A stretch of DNA of 7,074 bases from Bacillota bacterium (GCA_009787685.1 WQSV01000073.1:1-7074), one strand, 5' to 3'. Shown: positions 1-6,617, counted from the stretch's first letter. Made by a program: numbers and translations. Notes: generated by a model not told the origin, from the letters alone.

Positions 1-1
1 G

Positions 2-646
2 ACTGCTCCATGGATGGGAAGAGCATTGCTAGCGGCTGGAGCAGAAACTCCAAACTTCGCGCTTGCTCTTGGAAGAATTGCGTTCTATGTTGGTTTTTCA
101 CTCTACTTCTTGACCCTTCCATTTGTCATCTGGAGAATGAAAAAAGTCAAAATTTTCCCAGAACCACTAAAAAAAACTATCGCGATTTTTGCGGCTCCCA
201 TGGGGCTTCTTGTTGTTGGATATATCAATGCGTTTAATGTCATGCCTCCAGCAATAGTTCCCGGGCACGCAATGGTGCCTCATGACACTTTCTCACCAAT
301 ACTTCTCTATATCATGCTTGCAATTGCGGTGATCAGCTATATCTATGTTCTTGCGATGATGATTCCACTCTTGCGAATAAGGTTTTATCCAACTTATGCG
401 GCGTTCACATTCCCGTTGGTTATTTCAGCGATGGCGTTTAGGCTCGCGACAAATTTTTTGAACACTCAACTTGAGGGAGGTGCTGGACATATCTTTGCTC
501 AATTCATGAATGTGTTTTCGCATTTTGCTTTGATTCTTGCAATCGTGGCGGTGTTGTTCGTCATTATTTGCTATGTTAAGTATTTTGTGTTTTGGTTGAC
601 TTTCACAAGATCAACAAAGAATTCATTGCCTGTTTCGGTTGAGTAG
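2..646 (+). CDS. TDT-family (TehA/SLAC1-like) transporter, 5'-truncated by window edge
   Basis: This is the last 214 residues of an integral membrane protein of the tellurite-resistance/dicarboxylate transporter (TDT, SLAC1/TehA) family, whose members move small anions or weak acids across the cytoplasmic membrane. The frame is open to the window edge and its first residues (TAPWMGRAL) already match internal family sequence, so the ATG at 14 is not the real start. Recognisable family blocks are FPEPLKKTIAIFAAP, with a following GY, and FYPTYAAFTFPLVISAMAF. There are about six hydrophobic segments, and the protein ends with a short polar tail. Family members are usually a little over 300 residues, so roughly the first third is missing. 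It stops with TAG and is followed by a palindrome plus T-run. The substrate cannot be inferred from this sequence; the symbol is left blank because tellurite resistance is not implied. The family call is fairly sure, the function is not. Confidence 0.85.
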   Translation, partial: TAPWMGRALLAAGAETPNFALALGRIAFYVGFSLYFLTLPFVIWRMKKVKIFPEPLKKTIAIFAAPMGLLVVGYINAFNVMPPAIVPGHAMVPHDTFSPILLYIMLAIAVISYIYVLAMMIPLLRIRFYPTYAAFTFPLVISAMAFRLATNFLNTQLEGGAGHIFAQFMNVFSHFALILAIVAVLFVIICYVKYFVFWLTFTRSTKNSLPVSVE

Positions 647-664
647 TATTTTTTAAATTTGCAA

Positions 665-729
665 TTTTCAACTAACAACTTAAAGTCAAGAGTTAATTTG
701 ATATTAAGTTGTTAGTTGAAAAGTTTTTT
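665..729 (+). terminator. Perfect 19-bp palindrome plus T6, probable terminator of the transporter gene
   Basis: Left arm 665-683 (TTTTCAACTAACAACTTAA) and right arm 704-722 (TTAAGTTGTTAGTTGAAAA) are exact reverse complements around a 20-nt loop. The right arm is followed by G and then six Ts (724-729), the arrangement of a Rho-independent terminator for the upstream + strand gene. The stem is unusually long and AT-rich, so another role as a small palindromic element is possible. Confidence 0.65.
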
Positions 730-785
730 AAAAGTGTGTGAGCGGGCAATAGACCTCTAACCGCTTGACACTTTTAAAAAACTTT
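720..785. repeat. Second perfect palindrome (18-bp arms) enclosing the promoter region
   Basis: Left arm 720-737 (AAAGTTTTTTAAAAGTGT) and right arm 768-785 (ACACTTTTAAAAAACTTT) are exact reverse complements. The 30-nt interval between them contains a nested AGCGG (741-745) / CCGCT (761-765) pair. The left arm shares three bases with the preceding palindrome, so the two sit back to back. There is no T-run after the right arm, so it is not an ordinary + strand terminator. The right arm covers the end of the -35 box and almost all of the spacer of the promoter at 765-793. Confidence 0.8.
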
Positions 786-793
786 GCTAAAAT
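765..793 (+). promoter_or_regulatory. Strong sigma-A type promoter for the selenium cluster
   Basis: TTGACA (765-770), a 17-nt spacer and TAAAAT (788-793), with TG one base before the -10 (785-786, extended -10). The predicted transcript start is near 800, giving a leader of about 38 nt before the desulfurase ATG at 838. It is the best promoter upstream of the four selenium genes. Its -35 and spacer overlap the right arm of an 18-bp palindrome. Confidence 0.8.
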
Positions 794-837
794 GAAATCT
801 AGCAATCATTGGTCATTAAGCATTGTGGGTTAAAAAA

Positions 838-1950
838 ATGATTTACTTCGATAATAGCGCGACAAGTTTATTAAAACCGTCATCTGTCTCAAAGGCTGTT
901 GCAAAGGCTGTTGAGAGTTTTGGCAGTTCGGGTCGCTCATTCTATGATTCTGGGTTGCTCGCTTCAAGGGAAATTTATCGAACTAGAGAGTTGATTTCAA
1001 AACTTGTTGGACTTGATGAGCCACTTAATGTGGCATTCACATCATCTGCAACAGAAGCGCTTAACCTTGTGATTGGTGGATTGATTTCAAAAGACGATGA
1101 GGTGGTGACGACCGTGACGGAACACAATTCTGTTTTAAGACCACTTCGACTATCGGGCTGTGATATTAAGGTTCTTGGTTGTGATGAGAATGGAAATGTG
1201 AGGGTTGAGAAATTTGAAAAGCTAATCACAAAGAAAACGAGATTTTTCGTTGGAAATCATGGTTCAAATGTGACGGGTAATATTTTGGACGCAAAAAAGT
1301 TTTATGATGTTTGCAAAAAGCATGACATCATGATGATACTTGACATTTCACAAACAGTTGGAACAATTGAAATAGGAATGGAGATGGCGGACATTTTTTG
1401 TTTTACTGGCCACAAAAGCTTGTTTGGACCCATGGGAACAGGTGGGATAATCTCAAAGAAAAAGCACGATTTCAAAATCGTTAAAAGTGGCGGGGCGGGA
1501 ACAAATACTTTTGAAGAATTTCAAAGTCAAGAAATGCCAGATATTTTCGAAGTTGGCACTCTGAATGCTCACAGCATTTATGGGCTTCAAAAAGGTGTTG
1601 AATTCATTTTGGAGACTGGTCAAAAGAAGATATTTGAGAAAAAAAATCGACTTTCAAAAATGTTTCATGATGGCGTGAAAAATTTGAAAGGTGTCACAAT
1701 ATATGGTGATTTTTCTGTGGAACGGTTGCCTTTGGTGTCGTTGAATATTGCAAATATTCCGTCATCGGAATTGGTTGAAAAACTTTGGACGAGTCACAAA
1801 ATCGCAGCAAGAGCGGGGGCGCAATGCGCACCACTTCTTCATGAAAGGTTTGGAACAAAAGAAAAAGGAATGGCGAGATTTTCGTTTTCGTATTTCAACA
1901 CTGAAGATGAAATCGAGCAAGGGATAAAAGCACTATGGAATTTGTCATAA
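838..1950 (+). CDS. Cysteine desulfurase / selenocysteine lyase-like, class V aminotransferase fold (TIGR01977-like)
   Basis: This is a 370-residue PLP enzyme of the NifS/SufS-type family, predicted to release S from cysteine (or Se from selenocysteine) as an enzyme-bound persulfide or selenide. The start MIYFDNSAT at ATG 838 is the canonical family N-terminus; a TTG at 823 in the same frame would only add five atypical residues. Visible residues are His96 in TEHNS (stacks on PLP), Asp169 and Gln172 in DISQ (bind the PLP ring), Lys193 in GHKSLFGP (Schiff base) and Cys330 in RAGAQCAP (catalytic Cys). The residue before that Cys is Gln where His is common in relatives. The Shine-Dalgarno signal is weak. 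Its last 16 nt overlap the DUF3343 gene, and with yedf and selD downstream a role as selenium donor is likely. In vivo preference for S or Se is inferred from neighbours only. Confidence 0.9.
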   Translation: MIYFDNSATSLLKPSSVSKAVAKAVESFGSSGRSFYDSGLLASREIYRTRELISKLVGLDEPLNVAFTSSATEALNLVIGGLISKDDEVVTTVTEHNSVLRPLRLSGCDIKVLGCDENGNVRVEKFEKLITKKTRFFVGNHGSNVTGNILDAKKFYDVCKKHDIMMILDISQTVGTIEIGMEMADIFCFTGHKSLFGPMGTGGIISKKKHDFKIVKSGGAGTNTFEEFQSQEMPDIFEVGTLNAHSIYGLQKGVEFILETGQKKIFEKKNRLSKMFHDGVKNLKGVTIYGDFSVERLPLVSLNIANIPSSELVEKLWTSHKIAARAGAQCAPLLHERFGTKEKGMARFSFSYFNTEDEIEQGIKALWNLS

Positions 1951-2192
1951 CATTTGTTTCGACCAATCATGCGATTAAAGCGGAAAAACTACTTTTGGAA
2001 AACAATCAAAATGTTAGCGTAATGCCGTTGCCGAATCAAATAAAGGCGGGATGTGGGATTGCATTGAGAACAAAAATAAACGACATTGAGAATTGTCGTG
2101 AAATTTTGAAATTCAACAGAATTGAAGGATTTGAAATTTTCACGAGAGAAGAAAAGAGTGGAAAGTTTTTTTATGAGAAAGTTTGTGAGTAA
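1935..2192 (+). CDS. DUF3343 putative Se/S carrier-like protein
   Basis: This small protein of 85 residues matches the DUF3343 (putative Se/S carrier-like) pattern: a short beta strand (EFVITFVST), a helix (NHAIKAEKLLLE), a P-L-P turn and then AGCGIALR, whose Cys40 is the likely carrier residue. A second Cys84 lies next to the C-terminus. The ATG falls inside the end of the desulfurase gene (16-nt overlap, different frame), with AAGGG about a dozen bases upstream, so the two are probably translationally coupled. Families like this are repeatedly found beside YedF, SelD and NifS-like desulfurases, and it likely hands Se or S from the desulfurase to the next protein. That role is inferred from context and not shown by the sequence. 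It stops with TAA, followed by about 99 bp before yedF. Confidence 0.82.
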   Translation: MEFVITFVSTNHAIKAEKLLLENNQNVSVMPLPNQIKAGCGIALRTKINDIENCREILKFNRIEGFEIFTREEKSGKFFYEKVCE

Positions 2193-2279
2193 AGTTTTTA
2201 AGATTTCTTGCCGAGGGTTGAAGATTGTCAGTTGTTAAGTTCTTGAGTTCTTGACTCGTAATTGGGCTTGTGGCACCAT

Positions 2280-2286
2280 GGAGGTG
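2280..2286 (+). promoter_or_regulatory. Strong ribosome binding site fixing the yedF start
   Basis: GGAGGTG lies five bases before ATG 2292 and settles that start over the more upstream in-frame TTG at 2262, which would add ten residues that are not family-like. The other cluster starts at 838 and 3158 have no comparable signal. Confidence 0.85.
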
Positions 2287-2291
2287 AAAAA

Positions 2292-2921
2292 ATGAAAACA
2301 AAAAATTTAGACATGTTGGGGCAACCTTGTCCTAGGCCGATGATTGAAGCAAAAAAATTATTAGCGGAAGCGGAAACTAGAAAAGTTATTGTGAAAGCTG
2401 ACAACATGCCGTGTGTTCAGAATCTTGAAAAAATGGCAAAGGCGAGTGGATTCAATTTTTCGTTTGAAGAAAAGTCAAAAACGCTTTTTGAAATAGTTAT
2501 TTCTAAGAGCGGAGAGTTAAGAATGAAGAGTGAAGACAATGAAAGTTTAACAACATTTTCACTATCGACTCTTCATACTTCACTCTTAAAACCATATGGC
2601 ATTGCAATTTCAAGCGATAAAATGGGAAGAGGAGAAGATGAGCTTGGGAGAGTTTTAATTAAAGGTTTCATTTATTCTTTGACGGAACTTGAAACTCCTC
2701 CGAAATTCATTGCTTTTTTTAACTCGGGAGTGTTTTTGACGAATGAAAAATCGAACACAATTGATGACCTAAGAAAGCTAGAAGAAAAGGGAACAGAGAT
2801 TCTTTCATGTGGCACTTGCTTGAATTACAACAAATTGGAAAAGCCTTCTGTTGGGCTGGTTGCAAACATGTTTGAAATAGTCGAACACTTGACATCGGGT
2901 GTTAATATTGTTAATATTTAG
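2292..2921 (+). CDS. yedF: YedF, selenium metabolism protein (TusA-like + DsrE-like)
   Basis: The protein has 209 residues in two parts. Residues 1-75 form a TusA/SirA-like domain, with the signature LGQPCPRPM carrying Cys13 in the CPxP motif that accepts sulfur (or selenium) in this family. Residues about 95-209 are a DsrE-like domain with FIAFFNSGVFL and the diagnostic SCGTCLNY...VG segment holding two more cysteines. This is the arrangement of the YedF family that travels with SelD. The linker between domains (about 76-95) is polar. It sits between DUF3343 and selD, consistent with relaying Se to SelD; that step is inferred, as the family's chemistry is not settled. It stops with TAG. The 236-bp gap to selD is unusually long for genes in one cluster. 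Confidence 0.9.
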   Translation: MKTKNLDMLGQPCPRPMIEAKKLLAEAETRKVIVKADNMPCVQNLEKMAKASGFNFSFEEKSKTLFEIVISKSGELRMKSEDNESLTTFSLSTLHTSLLKPYGIAISSDKMGRGEDELGRVLIKGFIYSLTELETPPKFIAFFNSGVFLTNEKSNTIDDLRKLEEKGTEILSCGTCLNYNKLEKPSVGLVANMFEIVEHLTSGVNIVNI

Positions 2922-3157
2922 AACATTGAACATAAAGAATTGATGTCTGAGGTCAAGAGTGGAGCGTGGATGCGCTGTTCATAAGACACACTCAAAATGA
3001 AGTTAGAAGAAACTAGGCAATTTGGACTTGCTTCTTGAAACAAAAGAAGGATCGTGCTACTTGTCCCACAACCACAGTTCATTAAAAATGTCATGGAAAG
3101 TAACACGAGCTTAAAAAATTTAAACTTGAACTCTATTTTTCACACTCTAAACAAACT
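2922..3157. other. yedF-selD intergenic region with no recognised gene
   Basis: These 236 bp hold no recognised protein gene. I looked for tRNA-Sec because of the setting and found no T-loop consensus or cloverleaf on either strand. Small inverted repeats are present: AGCGT/GCGCT around 2962-2977 and CTTCTT/AAGAAG at 3031-3049. There is no good Shine-Dalgarno before the selD ATG. A weak promoter-like pair, TTGAAC (3126-3131), 16 nt, TAAACA (3148-3153), lies close to the start codon. One frame, if its TGA at 3036 were read through, stays open to a TGA at 3159-3161 that overlaps the selD ATG. Confidence 0.5.
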
Positions 3158-4180
3158 ATGAATAAAAAATTGCAATCAATCTCATGCGGTGGTTGAGACG
3201 CAAAGCTTGGGCAAGATTTGCTCACCAAGGCTGTTGCGAACCTACCCCATATTAAAGACAAAAATCTTCTCGTTGGCTTCGACACTTCGGACGATGGGGC
3301 AGTTTATCAATTGAATGACGACATTGCTGTCATTCAAACTTTAGACTTTTTTCCGCCAATGGTTTCTGACCCATATGTGTTTGGACAAATCGCGGCTGCG
3401 AACTCACTTAGCGATGTTTATGCGATGGGGGGGGTTCCGAAAACTGCCCTTAACATTGTTTGTTTTCCAGAGTCGGAAGATGCGGAGCATTTGTCTGAAA
3501 TATTGCGTGGTGGAGCGGAAAAGGTCATGGAAGCGGGTGCGGTTTTGTGTGGAGGGCATTCAGTTAATGACAAAGCTATTAAATATGGATTGTCGGTCAC
3601 GGGAGTTGTTCATCCAGACAAAATTCTTCAAAACAACACTTGCAAAATCGGAGACAAAATAATTCTCACAAAACCTCTTGGAATTGGCATAGTCAGTTCA
3701 GCATATAATGCTGGGGTTGCAACAGAAGAAAGTTTTTTAAAAGCAGTTGAGTGCATGAGAACTCTTAATAAGTATGCTTTTGATGTTGCTTCAAAATACT
3801 CTTTGAATGCTTGCACCGATGTCACAGGCTTTGGTTTTTTGGGGCATTTGAATGAAATGGTTGGAAAGGACTACTCAATAAAAGTTGATTCTAAAAAAGT
3901 GCCTTTTATTTCTGAAGCATTAAAACTTGCGGAAGAATTTTTGGTGACAGCAGGGGGGCAAAAAAACAGGATATATTTAATAGACCAAGTTTATTTTGAA
4001 AATGTTTCAGACGCTATGCAAGAAATTCTTTTTGACCCTCAAACTAGTGGAGGACTGCTGTTTAGCGTTTCGGAAAAAGACTCAAACGAACTAATAAAAG
4101 AATTAAAAAAATTAGCTCTTCCATGTGAGATTGTTGGAGAAGTTGTTGAAAGGAAAGAAAAGAATATTCTTGTCATATAA
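3158..4180 (+). CDS. selD: Selenophosphate synthetase SelD, itself a selenoprotein (UGA at 3194-3196 = Sec13)
   Basis: SelD makes selenophosphate from selenide and ATP, the Se donor for Sec-tRNA and selenouridine. From ATG 3158 the frame gives 340 residues, normal for the family, if the in-frame TGA is read as selenocysteine. The N-terminus then reads MNKKLQSISCGGUDAKLGQ, where U13 falls exactly at the catalytic Cys/Sec of SelD (GC/U-x-AK motif; Lys16 is the adjacent conserved Lys). Further family marks are GFDTSDDGAVY, FGQIAAANSLSDVYAMGG, GGHS at 132-135, DVTGFG at 221-226 and DPQTSGG at 293-299. Starting at the internal TTG 3218 would remove the active site. A hairpin at 3205-3231 fits a bacterial SECIS. 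It is the last gene of the selenium cluster, ending TAA. No Shine-Dalgarno is visible before the ATG, so the exact start is slightly uncertain; an in-frame TAA at 3101 limits any extension. Confidence 0.95.
3194..3231 (+). promoter_or_regulatory. Sec UGA codon with SECIS-like hairpin in selD
   Basis: After TGA 3194-3196 the RNA can fold as lower stem GCTTGG (3205-3210) with CCAAGGC (3225-3231, one bulged G), upper stem GCAA (3211-3214) with TTGC (3218-3221), a three-base bulge TCA on the 3' side and a GAT apical loop. Eighteen bases separate the UGA from the loop, and the loop begins with G. Both agree with the known consensus for bacterial SECIS elements, which bind SelB inside the coding region. 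The folding was done by hand. Confidence 0.8.
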
Positions 4181-4198
4181 TAGACTTAAATATAAAAA
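4170..4198 (+). promoter_or_regulatory. Possible promoter for the CotH lipoprotein gene
   Basis: TTGTCA (4170-4175) is followed after 17 nt by TAAAAA (4193-4198). A perfect TATAAT also lies at 4176-4181 but has no -35 at the right distance. Either would start transcription in the short gap after selD. Co-transcription with selD is also possible, because no T-tailed terminator is seen between them. Confidence 0.35.
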
Positions 4199-4218
4199 TG
4201 TGTTATATTAATAACACA
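4199..4218. repeat. Dyad symmetry in the selD-cotH gap, possible operator
   Basis: TGTGTTAT (4199-4206), ATTA, ATAACACA (4211-4218) is a perfect 8-bp inverted repeat, and flanking AA/CATT extends the symmetry with a two-base offset. It lies just before the CotH Shine-Dalgarno. It lacks a following T-run, so an operator or leader hairpin is more likely than a terminator. Confidence 0.5.
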
Positions 4219-4239
4219 CATTATAAGGAATGAGAAAAA

Positions 4240-6453
4240 ATGAAAAAGAAAATAGCACTAATTATTGCATTAATAATGATTATCGCTCCAATGCTAATGG
4301 CATGCGATATTATTTTTGGTGGTGGAGGAAGTGAGACCTTGAACCCCGAGCCGTCAGCAAATGAAAGAGTCGCTCAAGCGGTTGTCAGAATCATTGACAA
4401 CCTTCCAGTTGTTCCAATGATTACTATTGATGACGAGGACGCAATTGCTTATGCTAGGGAGAGATTTAATGCTCTGACACTTTTGCAAAAGGACTATATT
4501 TCCGCGGTTACTCTTTTGGTTCTTCTTGATGCGGAGAAAAGGATTTCTTACTTGAGAGGGGATTTCAAAATTCCAGAGTGTCCTATTTGCCTTGACCCGC
4601 CAGAATGTCCAATTTGCAAAAATCCACCAGAGTGCGAACATTGTGAAAATCATGTTTGTCCAGTTTGTCCGTGCGATAATTGTGATGAAGAGTCGTATTA
4701 TCCATATGACCCGATTGACCCAGAATTGCCATCACCTTATGTGGGGGACACTTTCCCAGTAATTAGAATTGAGACATCTCATGGTGGAAGTTATCCATTT
4801 GGGTTAAACAGACGCGACTGGCACCGCTCAACAATAACAATTGAAAACACTCATGAAATTTATGAAATGCAAAACATTTCAATTGATATGCGCGGAAGAG
4901 GGAATTCAACATGGGGATTGTTCTATGGCTCGAAACAACCGTTCCGCATTCGTTTTGATGGCTCGGCTGGAACAACTCAAACCGAAAGGCCGTCACAAGG
5001 AAGATATCGTCATCGCTACATGCTAGACTCACCTCATGCATCAAGAAACTGGTCATTTATTGCAAACCATATGGATTCATCGCTCATGAGAAATGAAGTG
5101 GCATTCCATCTTGGTCATCAAATGGATTCAATCCAGTTCACTCCTTTCACAAGATTTGTCCATCTTTATATCAACGGCTATTATCGCGGGGTTTATGTCC
5201 TTTCTGACCATATGGATATCGACAATCGCGTTGATATTGTCCAAAACAACGATCCAGCACTCACAGAATTTTATCTTGAGTTTGATCAAAGAATCGCAAA
5301 CCCGGTTTATAATCCCGGTTTCGCAGATCCTTTCTTTGTCGTCGGAGGAATGCCTTTTGATTTTAGGGCAGACCTTCCGAGCGATGCGACATTGAGGCAA
5401 CAGCATGTTGACGAAGCACAAGGATTTATTCAAAGTCTTCATGATGCAATCCTTTCAAGAAATTGGACAAATATTGCTCCGCTTATTGATGTTGACAGTT
5501 GGGTTGACTTTTATCTTATTCAAGAATTAATGAAACAACAAGACATCGCGTGGTCGTCGGTTCACATGACTGTTCGTTTTATTGACGGAGTCAGAAAATT
5601 GCAACTAGGTCCGCTTTGGGACTTTGATATTTCATTGGGTAACACTTATTATGCTTTTGAACACAATCCAACGGGTTATTGGCCAGATGGAAGACAAGTT
5701 GCCCTTCATCACCCGTGGTTTAGAAATCTTGTTCACTATGTTCCAGAGTTTCGCATTCTTGTTCAAGAGAGATTTATTGAATTAAGAGACGAATTTTTGC
5801 CAAACACTATTGATTATATCAACTACATGGCGGAAAGGTTTGAAAGTGAGTTCCAAAGAAATTTTGACAGATGGGAAAATTTGGACACATTTACTTGGCC
5901 GAATCCAACACATCTTTTTAGAGAGGTTGTGACATTTAGAAATCATGTTAAATATATTGAATGGTTTTTGAATGTCAGAATTCAGTGGATGGAATATTAT
6001 CTTGGACTTTCTTCATCTTTCACTATTGACAGAATATCATGGAGAGATGTTTTGGGATTGCCTCAGCCAACACTTCCAGATTGGCCGTATATTGAGGGAG
6101 TCACTCCATGGGAAGTGCCATATCGTCACACTCGCATTTGGTTCTATAATGAAAACAACATGTGGTTTCAGCCACGTGTTCATGCATGGATTGGTGGATA
6201 TGATATTTTGAGTGGATGGTGGAATTCTGAATATAGAAACATGACAAGAGAGTATGGAACAAATTGGTGGTTTTTTGATGTTCCAAGGCGAGTGCCATAT
6301 TATCAATTTTGGATTCTTATTCATTGTTCAATAACTGCTGATTCTAATCGTGCGAGAGCGGAGCATATGCAAATAACAAACACTCAATATGTTTTCATTC
6401 GCTACATCGGAAACGAAAGAGGAAGGCTTTATTCATCAAGAGACAGGGAGTAG
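4240..6453 (+). CDS. CotH kinase-family lipoprotein with Cys-rich linker and C-terminal CBM25/26-like module
   Basis: A 737-residue exported protein. Residues 1-22 are a lipoprotein signal with lipobox LMAC (Cys22), so it is anchored on the outer face of the membrane. Residues about 40-105 form a helical surface-protein module (pattern IDNLP..ITI.D...AR..F.ALT..Q). Residues 114-148 are a linker with ten cysteines, including repeated PECPIC units. The CotH domain spans about 170-600: MRGRGNSTW (217-225), RNWSFIANHMDSSLMRN (269-285), YINGYYRGVYVL (310-321), FYLEFD (344-349) and LGPLWDFDISLG (456-467), whose WDFD fits the metal-binding catalytic site of CotH protein kinases. Residues about 628-727 (RIWFYNENNMW...AWIGG...W) resemble a CBM25/26 starch-binding module. 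The start has AAGGA upstream and a typical signal. It ends at TAG before an intrinsic terminator. The target, whether protein or glycan-associated, is unknown; the carbohydrate-binding call is the least certain part. Confidence 0.88.
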   Translation: MKKKIALIIALIMIIAPMLMACDIIFGGGGSETLNPEPSANERVAQAVVRIIDNLPVVPMITIDDEDAIAYARERFNALTLLQKDYISAVTLLVLLDAEKRISYLRGDFKIPECPICLDPPECPICKNPPECEHCENHVCPVCPCDNCDEESYYPYDPIDPELPSPYVGDTFPVIRIETSHGGSYPFGLNRRDWHRSTITIENTHEIYEMQNISIDMRGRGNSTWGLFYGSKQPFRIRFDGSAGTTQTERPSQGRYRHRYMLDSPHASRNWSFIANHMDSSLMRNEVAFHLGHQMDSIQFTPFTRFVHLYINGYYRGVYVLSDHMDIDNRVDIVQNNDPALTEFYLEFDQRIANPVYNPGFADPFFVVGGMPFDFRADLPSDATLRQQHVDEAQGFIQSLHDAILSRNWTNIAPLIDVDSWVDFYLIQELMKQQDIAWSSVHMTVRFIDGVRKLQLGPLWDFDISLGNTYYAFEHNPTGYWPDGRQVALHHPWFRNLVHYVPEFRILVQERFIELRDEFLPNTIDYINYMAERFESEFQRNFDRWENLDTFTWPNPTHLFREVVTFRNHVKYIEWFLNVRIQWMEYYLGLSSSFTIDRISWRDVLGLPQPTLPDWPYIEGVTPWEVPYRHTRIWFYNENNMWFQPRVHAWIGGYDILSGWWNSEYRNMTREYGTNWWFFDVPRRVPYYQFWILIHCSITADSNRARAEHMQITNTQYVFIRYIGNERGRLYSSRDRE

Positions 6454-6465
6454 TGTCAAAAAAAT

Positions 6466-6503
6466 AAAAGAATCGCTTTCTTTTTTTGAAGCGGTTCTTT
6501 TTT
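6466..6503 (+). terminator. Rho-independent terminator of the CotH gene
   Basis: AAAAGAATCGCTT (6466-6478) pairs with AAGCGGTTCTTTT (6489-6501) through 13 bp with one T-G wobble around a 10-nt loop. The right arm runs into six Ts (6498-6503), 12 bp after the stop codon. Confidence 0.92.
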
Positions 6504-6617
6504 GATAAGGATTTATTCAACGATTTGATTGTTAGGAAAACATTGTTTTTGACCCAAAAATCTTGACAGGGATTTTGACCCTCTTGACGGAGAAAGTGAC
6601 TAGTGGAAAGAAGTCCG

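Noticed and set aside
2220..2291. Internal promoter ahead of yedF (TTGACT near 2250)
   Set aside because: The hexamer 17 nt downstream is CACCAT, which is not a -10 box; transcription from the promoter at 765-793 is enough.
2918..3106. 62-codon minus-strand open frame with an NCGCGTSS stretch
   Set aside because: No ribosome binding site or recognisable family; it fills the intergenic gap by chance.
2940..3115. tRNA-Sec (selC) between yedF and selD
   Set aside because: There is no GTTCGA-type T-loop, no 8-bp acceptor stem at a tRNA-Sec distance and no TTCA anticodon loop with a proper stem on either strand.
2985..3161. Possible small selenoprotein: frame reading MKLEETRQFGLAS-UGA-NKRRIV to a stop overlapping the selD ATG
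   Set aside because: I could not fold a convincing SECIS after TGA 3036-3038, the ATG at 2997 has no ribosome binding site, there is no family resemblance, and 40 open codons are not rare in AT-rich DNA.
4354..6324. Several 60-104 codon frames on both strands inside the CotH gene
   Set aside because: They are shadows of a strong, continuous coding frame with recognised domains.
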